Source of the DNA: Streptomyces sp. SLBN-31
GTDB taxonomy: Bacteria; Actinomycetota; Actinomycetes; Streptomycetales; Streptomycetaceae
DNA: 64,000 bases
Direction: 5' to 3'
Assembly: GCF_006715395.1 (NCBI RefSeq)
Contig: NZ_VFNC01000001.1
Location: forward strand, 2,852,001-2,916,000
The notes below the pieces were generated by a model. The model was not told where the DNA came from, did not search any database, and was given only the letters and a program-made list of their open reading frames with translations. The translations under genes and the position numbers were made by a program. This document shows, piece after piece, positions 50,063 to 58,368 of this stretch (position 1 is the first letter of the stretch; each line of letters opens with the position of its first letter).

Positions 50063-51100
50063 ATGCCGCCCGCCCGACGGCACCCCACGATGGCCGACGT
50101 CGCCGAACGCGCCGGGGTCTCCGTCTCCACCGTCTCGCGCACCCTGCGCGGGCTGTCGAACGTCTCGCCCGACGTCCGCGCCCGCGTCGAGAAGGCCGCC
50201 CACGCGCTGAACTTCGCCGTCTCCCGGCACGCCTCCAGCCTGGTGACCGGCCGGACGGGGGTCGTGGCGGCCCTCGTGCCCACTCTGGACTCGTGGTTCA
50301 TGGGCTCGGCCCTGTCCGCGCTCGGCCCCCTGCTGCGGGCCGCGGACCTGGAACTGACCGTCTATGTCACGCCAGACCTGGCCGAACGCGCCGCGTTCTT
50401 CGAGCGGTTGCCTGCCCGGCGCAATGCCGACGCCCTGCTGGTGTTCTGCTTCGACCTCACCGACGAGGAGAGCGCGCGCCTGGACGACCTCGGCATGCCC
50501 GTCGTCTACGTCAGCCAGCACGCCGACGGGCGGCCGAGCGTGTACGTCGACGACGGCGCCGCGGCCCGGGCCGGCACCCGGCACCTGCTCAACCTCGGGC
50601 ACCGCCGTATCGCCTTCATGCAGAGCGCGGGCCCCACCGGCTTCTCCTTCAGCTCGCACGAACGGCTCCTCGGCCACCGGCGGGCACTCACCGAGGCGGG
50701 CGTCCCCGTGGACGACTCCCTCGTGGTGGCCGCACCGGCCGCGGACCGGCGCGCCGTCGCCGAGGCCCTGGGGGACCTGCTCGGCCTGCGCGAGCCGCCC
50801 ACCGCCGTCTTCGCCGAGCAGGACGAGCTCGCCGTCTCACTGATCTGGACCCTGCGCCGGTCAAGGATCGAGGTGCCCGAGCGGATGTCCGTCCTCGGCT
50901 TCGACGACCAGCCGGTCGCCGAGCTGTTCGACCTGACGACGGTGGCACAGTCGCCCTCCGACATGGGCCGACAGGCCGGTGAACTGGTCCTGAGCCTGAT
51001 CGCCGACCCCGACGCCGATCCCGCCCGGCACGTCCTGCTGCCCACCCGCCTCATCCCCCGCGGCAGCACCGCCCCGGTACCCGGCGCCGACCCCGACTGA
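50063..51100 (+). CDS. LacI family regulator, alpha-glucosidase-linked
   Basis: A 345-residue LacI repressor: helix-turn-helix TMADVAERAGVSVSTVSRTL at residues 9-28, hinge near VSRHASSLV, then a sugar-binding domain (GVVAALVPTLDSWFMGSALS; AVFAEQDELAVSLIWTL; VLGFDDQPVAELFDLTTV). Divergence from the GH13 alpha-glucosidase and the CTTGCA palindrome suggest it represses that gene and is induced by a maltose- or trehalose-type sugar. Its mRNA is probably leaderless. Confidence 0.9.
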   Translation: MPPARRHPTMADVAERAGVSVSTVSRTLRGLSNVSPDVRARVEKAAHALNFAVSRHASSLVTGRTGVVAALVPTLDSWFMGSALSALGPLLRAADLELTVYVTPDLAERAAFFERLPARRNADALLVFCFDLTDEESARLDDLGMPVVYVSQHADGRPSVYVDDGAAARAGTRHLLNLGHRRIAFMQSAGPTGFSFSSHERLLGHRRALTEAGVPVDDSLVVAAPAADRRAVAEALGDLLGLREPPTAVFAEQDELAVSLIWTLRRSRIEVPERMSVLGFDDQPVAELFDLTTVAQSPSDMGRQAGELVLSLIADPDADPARHVLLPTRLIPRGSTAPVPGADPD

Positions 51101-51141
51101 CGTCCCGCGCAAGGCCTCTGGCGAGGTCTTGAACGGACCTC

Positions 51142-51517
51142 ATGGCCTCCCTGCTCGAAGGTCCCGCACACCCCGGCAACGGTCTCCACCGCGGCACCGG
51201 CCACCTCGCCTCCGTGCGGCCCGGAGACCGCGTACGCCCGCGTCCGGCCCTGCCGGGAGGCCTTCCGGATCGATCAGCATCGCGGGCACCGTCGTGCAGC
51301 ACCGCGTCGCCGTCGAGGCCGGCGAGGTCTGGGAGCTGCTCGGCAGCCGGCGCCCGGGTGTACGTCTGCGGAGACGGTTCGAAAATGGCGCCCGGGGTGC
51401 GGAGGCGTTCCGTACGCTGTACCGGCACAACGTGCCGGGTGCGGCCGTGGAGTGGCTCGACGCGCTGATGGTGGACGGCCGTCACGCCGATGACGTGTAC
51501 GCGGCCGGCCGACCGAG
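51142..51517 (+). pseudogene. Decayed C-terminal end of a CYP102-type P450 reductase
   Basis: Pieces of the FAD/NADPH reductase of self-sufficient P450s are in order but in alternating frames: GTGHLASVRPGDRVR and PCREAFRID; then VQHRVAVEAGEVWELLG; then a shift to GARVYVCGDGSKMAPGVR (the NADPH-site motif) and a shift back to AEAFRTLYRHN and WLDALMVDGRHADDVYA, ending like the BM3 C-terminus. The gap between the first two parts is shortened. At least two frame changes and the missing N-terminus make it a pseudogene. It might be the lost partner of a BM3-like heme domain such as that at 38985. Confidence 0.8.
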
Positions 51518-51535
51518 GGGAGAGGTGGGCGCACG

Positions 51536-52501
51536 GTGGTGGACTCCTGGGAACGCGCCCGGCGCATCCTGCGGGACGCGGGCATCCCTCCCGGGCGGCT
51601 GGCCCGCCTGCGCCCCCTGAGCGGCGGCACTTACAACACCGTCGAAGAACTCACCCTCACCGACGGTGGCCGCCACGTGCTCAAGGCCGCGCCGGACGCC
51701 CCGGGACTCAGCCACGAGAAACGGCTCCTGGTCGCCGAGGCGGAGTTCTACCGCGGCGCCGGGAAGGCCGGGGTGCCATCGCCCCGCCTGCTCGCGCTGG
51801 ACGAGGCCGGCGGCGTACTGCTGATGACGGCATCGCCCGGCGGCCCCTGGGACGCCTCGCTCACCGAAGCCGAAAAGGCCACCCTGCGAAGGGAGTTGGG
51901 GCGGCACGTGGCCGCCCTGCACCGGGTCACGGGCCCCGCCTTCGGGTATCCCTCCGGCGCGCTCGGCCCCCTGGCCGCGGACTGGCGGACCGCCTTCACG
52001 GGGATGCTCGACGCCGTCCTCGACGACGCCCGCCGCTTCGGCGCCCGGTTGCCCAGGCCCGTCGACGAGGTGGCCCGCACACTGGAGTCCGCCCACGGCG
52101 CGCTCGACGAGGTCACCGTCCCCGCCCTCGTCCACTTCGACCTGTGGGACGGCAACATCATGGTGGACGGCTCGGCCGGCTCGGTGCGCGTCGGCGGTCT
52201 CATCGACGGGGAGCGCATGTTCTGGGGCGACCCCCTGGCAGAGTTCGTCTCCCTGGCGCTGCTCGGCGACATCAGGAAGGACGAGGCGTTCCTCGCGGGC
52301 TACCGGGAGGCCGGCGGACGCGCCGAGTTCGACACCCGCGCGCTGCTCCGCCTCGCCCTCTACCGTGCCTATCTCTACCTGATCATGCTGGTGGAGACCG
52401 TGCCGCGGGCGATGGGGGAGGAGCAGGTCCGGTGGCGGGAGGAGACGGTCGCGCCGGAGCTCGTCGCGGCCCTGGAGGAGGTTCAGGAACACGCCTCTTA
52501 G
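51536..52501 (+). CDS. Phosphotransferase (APH/choline-kinase-like) family protein
   Basis: A 321-residue kinase-fold protein. N-lobe: LSGGTYNTVEELTLTDGG and VLKAAPDA with the nucleotide-binding Lys; catalytic loop LVHFDLWDGNIMVDGS; metal site LIDGERMFWGDPLAEFVSL. This matches the fructosamine-kinase/APH superfamily; the substrate is unknown. The adjoining GTG-GTG (51536, 51539) gives two equivalent starts. Its stop codon region contains the operator of the downstream ROK gene. Confidence 0.85.
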   Translation: MVDSWERARRILRDAGIPPGRLARLRPLSGGTYNTVEELTLTDGGRHVLKAAPDAPGLSHEKRLLVAEAEFYRGAGKAGVPSPRLLALDEAGGVLLMTASPGGPWDASLTEAEKATLRRELGRHVAALHRVTGPAFGYPSGALGPLAADWRTAFTGMLDAVLDDARRFGARLPRPVDEVARTLESAHGALDEVTVPALVHFDLWDGNIMVDGSAGSVRVGGLIDGERMFWGDPLAEFVSLALLGDIRKDEAFLAGYREAGGRAEFDTRALLRLALYRAYLYLIMLVETVPRAMGEEQVRWREETVAPELVAALEEVQEHAS

Positions 52502-52519
52502 CTCACATCGTGAACTAAG
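52497..52519. promoter_or_regulatory. Palindromic operator of the ROK gene
   Basis: CTTAGCTCAC-ATC-GTGAACTAAG, arms matching at nine of ten positions, overlapping the stop codon of the upstream gene and 73 bp before the ROK start. It resembles the TTAGTTCA-type sites of XylR/NagC-like ROK proteins. Confidence 0.65.
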
Positions 52520-52591
52520 GGTTGGAGGAATGTCGCGCCGAACCCGCCCGCAGAGGTATGTTGCAGGTCGGCAGGGTTCGGAAGGAGCCAT

Positions 52592-53881
52592 ATGGCGGGG
52601 CGGAACGGGCGCACCGTGCGCGACCTCAGGCGGGCGAACCGCACGGCGGTGCTGCAACGGCTCTACTTCGACGGACCCCTCAGCCGCTTCGAGCTCGGCC
52701 CGGCGACGGGGCTGAGCTCCGGCTCGGTCAGCAATGTCGTCGCCGACCTCGTCGCCGACGGACTGGTCGAGGAGGCCGGCAGCGTCGACTCCGACGGCGG
52801 CCGCCCCCGCACCCTGCTGCGGGTGGCCCCCGGCGCGGGCCACATGATCGGCGTCGACGTCGGCGAGACCCGCGTCCGCGTCGAGCTGTTCGACCTCACC
52901 CTCACCGAACTCGCCCGCGCCGAACGGCCCCTGGAGCAGCAGCGGTACGAGGTCGAGGTCATCGTCGGCCACATCCGCGACGGGATCGCCGAAGTCCTGG
53001 ACGAGGCCGGCATCCCGCCCGAACAGCTCCTCGGCGTCGGCATCGGCGTCCCCGGCATCGTCGAACGCACCCCGGACCGCGGCGCCGTCGTGCACGGCCA
53101 GACCATCGGCTGGGACGCGGTCCCGCTGGAGTCCCTGCTGCGGACCACCTCCCGGCTGCCGGACTCCGTCCGCTACTTCATCGACAACGGCGCCAAGACC
53201 CTCGGCCAGGCCGAGATGTGGTTCGGCGCCGGGCGCGGGGCTCGCAACGCGATCGTGGTGCTCTTCGGCTCCGGCGTCGGCGCCTGCCTGGTCACCCCCG
53301 AGGTGGAACACGGGCGCGCGGTCGAGTGGGGGCATCTGACCGTGCGGGTCAGGGGGCGCCGCTGCCGGTGCGGTGCGCTCGGCTGCCTGGAGGCGTACGC
53401 GGGTGCGGAGTCCCTGCTGGAGCGCTGGCGCGAAGAGGGCGGACGGCCGCCGGAGGGCGCCGACGAGGAGACGGCGCTGTCCGCGATGCTGGCCGCCGCG
53501 TATCCCTCCGGGGGCGGGACGGCCGACCCCGTCGCGCTCGGCGTGCTGGAGGAGACCGCCGAGTACCTGGGCGCCGGGCTCTCCGATCTGATCAACCTCT
53601 TCCAGCCCGAGCGGATCCTGATCGGCGGCTGGGGCGGGCTTCAACTCGGTGCCCGGTTCCTGCCCGCCGTGCGGCGGTACGCGACCTCGTACGCCCTGCG
53701 CCACCCGGCCGAGAAGGTCGCGATCGAGCTGGGGCGGCTGGGGCCGGACGCGGTGACCGTGGGCGCGGCGATCCTGCCACTGGCCGACTTCTTCGGCCGG
53801 GGCGGGCGCCGGCTGGAACCGGCCGCCGAAGGGCCTGTGCCGGCGTGGCAGACGGCTCTGGAGGAGCGGGCCCCGCGGTAA
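52592..53881 (+). CDS. ROK family transcriptional regulator
   Basis: A 429-residue ROK protein with an N-terminal winged helix (LRRANRTAVLQRLYFDGPLS; ELGPATGLSSGSVSNVVADL) and a sugar-kinase-like domain: IGVDVGETRVRVEL, GVGIGVPGIVE, and the ROK zinc site CRCGALGCLEAYAG. The kinase catalytic region (around DNGAKTLGQAE) differs from true glucokinases, where an Asp follows the Asn. It likely represses sugar-use genes and itself through the palindrome at 52497. No transporter or enzyme is in the immediate operon. Confidence 0.9.
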   Translation: MAGRNGRTVRDLRRANRTAVLQRLYFDGPLSRFELGPATGLSSGSVSNVVADLVADGLVEEAGSVDSDGGRPRTLLRVAPGAGHMIGVDVGETRVRVELFDLTLTELARAERPLEQQRYEVEVIVGHIRDGIAEVLDEAGIPPEQLLGVGIGVPGIVERTPDRGAVVHGQTIGWDAVPLESLLRTTSRLPDSVRYFIDNGAKTLGQAEMWFGAGRGARNAIVVLFGSGVGACLVTPEVEHGRAVEWGHLTVRVRGRRCRCGALGCLEAYAGAESLLERWREEGGRPPEGADEETALSAMLAAAYPSGGGTADPVALGVLEETAEYLGAGLSDLINLFQPERILIGGWGGLQLGARFLPAVRRYATSYALRHPAEKVAIELGRLGPDAVTVGAAILPLADFFGRGGRRLEPAAEGPVPAWQTALEERAPR

Positions 53882-53906
53882 GGGGAGGGCTGGGGGTCGT
53901 TCAGCC

Positions 53907-53962
53907 GCTGCGGCCGTGTTGTGCCTGGCCGCGCCGTTCCCCGCGCCCCTTGCGGGGCGCCC
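53907..53962. repeat. Dispersed Streptomyces repeat with terminator hairpin
   Basis: The stretch GGCCGCGCCGTTCCCCGCGC and following CCCTTGCGGGGCGCC is a copy of a short element repeated at many gene ends in Streptomyces. GCGCCCC-TTGC-GGGGCGC (53943-53960, arms of seven) forms the hairpin. It follows the ROK gene. Confidence 0.6.
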
Positions 53963-54034
53963 CACGGCCCCATGTTTCGCCGGTCACCGCCGGAGGTACT
54001 CGCGTCTCGCTCGACGACGCGAAAGGAGTGCGCC

Positions 54035-54268
54035 GTGGCGGATCGACACCGTACGGGACAGGACGGCGAACCCGTGCCCAGGGACCTGCCGGACCAGCAG
54101 GTCACCGAGGGCGAGGACCCACTGGACGTGCCCATGCCCGCCGCGGACGGCGATCAGTCCGGCTCCGGTCTGCCCGACACCGACGAGGCCGGCACCGGCC
54201 GTCAGGGCGAACACCGGTCCGACACCGTGCATCCCGAGCACCCCGAACCGGACGAGTCCTCCGCCTGA
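54035..54268 (+). CDS. Small acidic hydrophilic protein upstream of formate dehydrogenase
   Basis: A 77-residue, strongly hydrophilic protein rich in Asp, Glu, Gly and Pro with no predicted fold (PRDLPDQQVTEGEDPLDVPM; DTVHPEHPEPDESSA). AAAGGAG six bases before GTG 54035 is a perfect ribosome site, and the gene ends 12 bp before the large formate dehydrogenase subunit, so it is the first gene of that operon. I do not recognise a family; a role in enzyme assembly is only a guess. Confidence 0.7.
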   Translation: MADRHRTGQDGEPVPRDLPDQQVTEGEDPLDVPMPAADGDQSGSGLPDTDEAGTGRQGEHRSDTVHPEHPEPDESSA

Positions 54269-54280
54269 CAGGGAGCCACC

Positions 54281-57200
54281 ATGGGTATCGGCGACCGGGT
54301 CCGCTCCTGGCCCGTCTACCGTCAGCTCGGCGGAACCGACCGTACGGCCCGCGGGAGCGCCGCGAAATCGCCGTACACCGACAAGCTGCGCCCGCGCACC
54401 GACAGCGCGGACCGCGTCGTGCAGTCCGTCTGCCCGTACTGCGCGGTCGGCTGCGGGCAGCAGGTCTACGTCAAGGACGAGAAGGTCGTCCAGATCGAGG
54501 GCGACCCCGCCTCCCCGGTGAGCCGCGGCCGACTGTGCCCGAAGGGCTCGGCGAGCCTCCAGCTGACCACCGGGCCGGCCCGCGAACACCAGGTCCTCTA
54601 CCGGCGCCCGTACAGCTCCGCCTGGGAGCCGCTCGACCTGGAGACCGCCATGGACATGGTGGCCGAACGGGTGATCCGCACCCGGCGGGAGACCTGGGAG
54701 TGGGAGTACGAGGGCATGCGCACCGCCCGCACCATGGGCATCGCCAGCCTCGGCGGCGCGACCCTCGACAACGAGGAGAACTACCTCATCAAGAAACTGC
54801 TGACCGGCCTCGGCGTGGTCCAGGTGGAGAACCAGGCCCGCGTCTGCCACAGCGCCACCGTGGCCGGCCTCGGCACCTCCTTCGGGCGCGGCGGCGCCAC
54901 CACCTTCATGCAGGACCTGCAGCACTCCGACTGCATCGTCATCGAGGGCTCCAACTTCGCCGAGTGCCACCCGGTCGGCTTCCAGTGGGTGATGGAGGCC
55001 AAGAAGCGCGGCGCGCTCATCATCGACGTCGACCCCCGCTTCAACCGCACCAGCGCGCTCTCCGACCTGTACGTGCCGATCCGCGCGGGCACCGACATCG
55101 CCTTCCTCGGCGGGATCATCAACCACGTCCTCACCGAGGAGAAGGACTTCCGCGAGTACGTCCTGCGCTACACCAACGCCTCCACTCTGGTCGGCGAGGA
55201 CTTCCGCGACACCGAGGACCTCGACGGCGTCTTCTCCGGACTCGACGAGGAGAAGACTCACTACGACCCCACCACCTGGCAGTACGAGGGCGTGGAGATC
55301 CAGCAGCCCGCGGGCGAGGCCGACGAGCTGTACGAGGAGCGCACCCGCAAGACGGCCGGCGCCGAGGCGCACGGTTCCGGCGGCGCCCGCACCGGACACC
55401 GCGCCCCCACCGACGAGACGCTCCAGCACCCGCGCTGCGTGTACCAGGTCCTCAAGCGCCACTACGCCCGCTACACCGCCGAGATGGTCGAGGAGGTCTG
55501 CGGCATCCCCCGCGAGACCTTCCGGCGGGTGTGCGACGCTCTGACCGCCAACTCCGGCCCCGACCGCACCAGCGCCTTCTGCTACGCCGTCGGCTGGACC
55601 CAGCACACCACCGGCTCGCAGTTCATCCGCGCCGCGAGCGTCCTGCAGTTGCTGCTCGGCAACATCGGCCGCACCGGCGGCGGCATTCAGGCGCTGCGCG
55701 GCCACGCCTCCATCCAGGGCTCCAGCGACATCCCCACGCTGTACAACCTGCTGCCCGGCTACATCCCGATGCCACACGCGCACGAGAACATGAACCTCGA
55801 CAACCACGTCGAGACGACCCGCACGGTCAAGGGCTTCTGGTCGAACATGCGGGCCTACATCGTCAGCCTGCTGAAGGCCTACTACGGCGACGCCGCCACC
55901 GCCGACAACGACTTCTGCTTCGACCACCTGCCGCGCCTGACCGGCTCCCACTCCACCTACGACACCGTCATGGCCCAGCTCGACGGCGACTGCAAGGGCT
56001 ACTTCCTGCTGGGCGAGAACCCGGCCGTCGGCTCGGCCAACACGCGCCTGCAGCGCCTCGGCATGGCCAACCTGGAGTGGCTGGTGGTGCGGGACTTCTC
56101 CCTCATCGAGTCGGCGACCTGGTGGAAGGACGGCCCCGAGATCGAGACCGGCGAGCTGCGCACCGAGGACATCGGCACCGAGGTGTTCTTCTTCCCCGCC
56201 GCCGCCCACACGGAGAAGTCCGGCTCCTTCACGAACACCAACCGCTGGGTGCAGTGGCATTACGCGGCCGTGGAACCCGAGGGCGACGCGCGCAGCGACC
56301 TGTGGTTCATGTACCACCTGGGCCGCCGGATCAAGGAGCGGCTGGCCGCCTCCACCGACCCCATGGACCGCCCCATCCAGGACCTGACCTGGGACTACCC
56401 GGTCACCGGCGAGCTGGACGAGCCCGTCGCCGACGCCGTCCTCGCCGAGATCAGCGGCCATGGCCCCGACGACTCCCCGCTCAGCGCCTACACCGAGCTC
56501 AAGGACGACGGCTCGACCCGCTGCGGCTGCTGGATCTACTGCGGCGTCTACGCCGACGGCGTCAACCAGGCCGCCCGCAAGAAGCCCCAGTGGGAACAGG
56601 ACTGGGTGGCCGCCGAATGGGCCTGGGCCTGGCCCGCCAACCGCCGCATCCTCTACAACCGCGCCTCGGCCGCCCCCGACGGCACCCCCTGGAGCGAACG
56701 CAAGAAATACGTCTGGTGGGACCCGGAGCAGGGCAAGTGGACCGGGCACGACGTCCCGGACTTCGTACCCGACCGAGCCCCCGACTACGTACCCGACGAG
56801 GACGCCGTCGGGCCCGACGCGCTGCGCGGCGACGACCCGTTCATCATGCAGGCCGACGGCAAGGGCTGGCTGTTCACGCCGGCCGGCCTGGAGGACGGGC
56901 CCATGCCCACCCACTACGAGCCCCAGGACTCCCCGTTCCCCAACGCCCTGTACCCCTCCACCCCGCGCAGTCCCGTGCGCCAGCTCCTGCCGCGCGAGGG
57001 CAACCGTTACCACCCGAGCGGTGACGAGAAGGGCGCCGAGGTCTTCCCGTACATCGTCACCACCCACCGCCTCACCGAGCACTTCACGGCGGGCGGCATG
57101 AGCCGCTGGTCGGAGTATCTGTCCGAGCTGCAGCCGGAGTTCTTCTGCGAGGTCTCGCCCGAACTGGCCCGGGAACGGGGCCTGGAGAACGGCGGCTGGG

Positions 57201-57526
57201 CGACCGTCGTCACCGCCCGCAACGCCGTCGAGGCGCGGGTGCTGGTGACCGAGCGCATGCGGCCGCTGCGGGTGCAGGGCCGGGTCGTCCACCAGATCGG
57301 CCTGCCCTTCCACTGGGGGCCCAACGGCGTCGTGACCGGCGACGCGGCCAACGAGCTGACGGCCATCGCCCTCGACCCCAACGCCCACATCCAGGAGGAC
57401 AAGGCGCTGACCGCCGACATCCGCCCGGGCCGCCGGCCGCGCGGACCGGAACTGTCGAGGCTGGTCGCCGACTACCGCAGGCGGGCCGGCATCACCTCGG
57501 ACACCGGAACGGAGACACGCAAGTGA
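54281..57526 (+). CDS. Formate dehydrogenase, molybdopterin catalytic subunit (Cys form)
   Basis: A 1081-residue bis-MGD oxidoreductase that oxidises formate to CO2. The N-terminal [4Fe-4S] motif is CPYCAVGCGQ...LCPKG (residues about 50-90). The active site reads NQARVCHSATVAGLG: Cys189 stands where E. coli FdnG/FdhF have selenocysteine, so no Sec machinery is needed. The C-terminal domain includes HRLTEHFTAGGMSRW and the molybdopterin-binding GLPFHWGPNGVVTGDAAN. Without a Tat signal at the N-terminus (MGIGDRVRSWPVYRQL) it is probably cytoplasmic-facing. Its stop overlaps the next GTG by 4 bp. Confidence 0.93.
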   Translation: MGIGDRVRSWPVYRQLGGTDRTARGSAAKSPYTDKLRPRTDSADRVVQSVCPYCAVGCGQQVYVKDEKVVQIEGDPASPVSRGRLCPKGSASLQLTTGPAREHQVLYRRPYSSAWEPLDLETAMDMVAERVIRTRRETWEWEYEGMRTARTMGIASLGGATLDNEENYLIKKLLTGLGVVQVENQARVCHSATVAGLGTSFGRGGATTFMQDLQHSDCIVIEGSNFAECHPVGFQWVMEAKKRGALIIDVDPRFNRTSALSDLYVPIRAGTDIAFLGGIINHVLTEEKDFREYVLRYTNASTLVGEDFRDTEDLDGVFSGLDEEKTHYDPTTWQYEGVEIQQPAGEADELYEERTRKTAGAEAHGSGGARTGHRAPTDETLQHPRCVYQVLKRHYARYTAEMVEEVCGIPRETFRRVCDALTANSGPDRTSAFCYAVGWTQHTTGSQFIRAASVLQLLLGNIGRTGGGIQALRGHASIQGSSDIPTLYNLLPGYIPMPHAHENMNLDNHVETTRTVKGFWSNMRAYIVSLLKAYYGDAATADNDFCFDHLPRLTGSHSTYDTVMAQLDGDCKGYFLLGENPAVGSANTRLQRLGMANLEWLVVRDFSLIESATWWKDGPEIETGELRTEDIGTEVFFFPAAAHTEKSGSFTNTNRWVQWHYAAVEPEGDARSDLWFMYHLGRRIKERLAASTDPMDRPIQDLTWDYPVTGELDEPVADAVLAEISGHGPDDSPLSAYTELKDDGSTRCGCWIYCGVYADGVNQAARKKPQWEQDWVAAEWAWAWPANRRILYNRASAAPDGTPWSERKKYVWWDPEQGKWTGHDVPDFVPDRAPDYVPDEDAVGPDALRGDDPFIMQADGKGWLFTPAGLEDGPMPTHYEPQDSPFPNALYPSTPRSPVRQLLPREGNRYHPSGDEKGAEVFPYIVTTHRLTEHFTAGGMSRWSEYLSELQPEFFCEVSPELARERGLENGGWATVVTARNAVEARVLVTERMRPLRVQGRVVHQIGLPFHWGPNGVVTGDAANELTAIALDPNAHIQEDKALTADIRPGRRPRGPELSRLVADYRRRAGITSDTGTETRK

Positions 57527-58368
57527 GCGAGGAACGCGTCGGGTTCTTCACCGACACCTCCGTGTGCATCGGCTGCAAGGCCTGCGAGGTTGCCTGCAAG
57601 GAGTGGAACGCCATCCCCGAGGACGGCCTGTCCCTGACCGCCATGTCCTACGACAACACGCAGGCCCTCGGCGCCTCCACCTGGCGGCACGTCGCCTTCA
57701 TCGAGCAGCCCCGGCCGGACGGCCGTACGCAACTCCCCGTCGTGGAAGGCGGATCGACCGCCCAGGAGACGGCCGTCGGCGGTGACGGCGAGCTGCGCTG
57801 GCTGATGTCCTCCGACGTGTGCAAGCACTGCACGCACGCCGCCTGCCTCGACGTCTGTCCCACCGGTTCGCTCTTCCGCACCGAGTTCGGCACAGTCGTC
57901 GTCCAGGAGGACATCTGCAACGGCTGCGGCTACTGCGTGCCCGCCTGCCCCTACGGCGTCATCGAGCAACGGCCGCACGACGGACGCGCGTTCAAATGCA
58001 CGATGTGCTACGACCGCCTTGGCGCAGGACAGGAACCGGCCTGCGCCAAGGCCTGCCCCACGGAGTCCATCCAATTCGGGCCGCTCGACGAACTGCGCGA
58101 GCGGGCCGCCCTCCGGGTCGACCAGCTGCACGAGGCGGGCGTCCCCGAGGCCCGGCTGTACGGCCACGACCCGGACGACGGCGTGGGCGGCGACGGCGCG
58201 TTCTTCCTGCTGCTGGACGAGCCCGAGGTGTACGGGCTGCCGCCGGACCCCGTGGTCACCACCCGGGACCTGCCGGCCATGTGGAAGCACGCGGGCGCCG
58301 CCGCCCTGTCACTGCTGGGCGGCGTCGCGGCCTGCTTCGTGGCGACGACGGGAAGGGGCCGACGATGA
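57523..58368 (+). CDS. Formate dehydrogenase iron-sulfur subunit
   Basis: A 281-residue electron-transfer subunit with four ferredoxin-type cluster motifs: CIGCKACEVACKEWN, CKHCTHAACLDVCPTGS, CNGCGYCVPACPYG and CTMCYDR paired with CAKACPTES. It has a C-terminal hydrophobic segment (AAALSLLGGVAACFVATTG), like FdnH/HybA-type subunits, anchoring it to the membrane next to NrfD. GTGA overlap with the catalytic subunit and ATGA overlap with the next gene show tight coupling. Confidence 0.94.
   Translation: MSEERVGFFTDTSVCIGCKACEVACKEWNAIPEDGLSLTAMSYDNTQALGASTWRHVAFIEQPRPDGRTQLPVVEGGSTAQETAVGGDGELRWLMSSDVCKHCTHAACLDVCPTGSLFRTEFGTVVVQEDICNGCGYCVPACPYGVIEQRPHDGRAFKCTMCYDRLGAGQEPACAKACPTESIQFGPLDELRERAALRVDQLHEAGVPEARLYGHDPDDGVGGDGAFFLLLDEPEVYGLPPDPVVTTRDLPAMWKHAGAAALSLLGGVAACFVATTGRGRR

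Noticed and set aside
54845..54847. Selenocysteine at the formate dehydrogenase active site
   Set aside because: The codon is TGC (Cys189), not TGA, so no recoding is needed.
52522..57024. 1500-codon plus-strand open frame overlapping ROK and formate dehydrogenase genes
   Set aside because: It is an out-of-frame shadow, almost wholly Arg, Gly and Pro, without motifs.
53984..57388. 1134-codon minus-strand open frame
   Set aside because: Antisense shadow of the formate dehydrogenase catalytic gene, with Gly/Val/Asp low complexity only.
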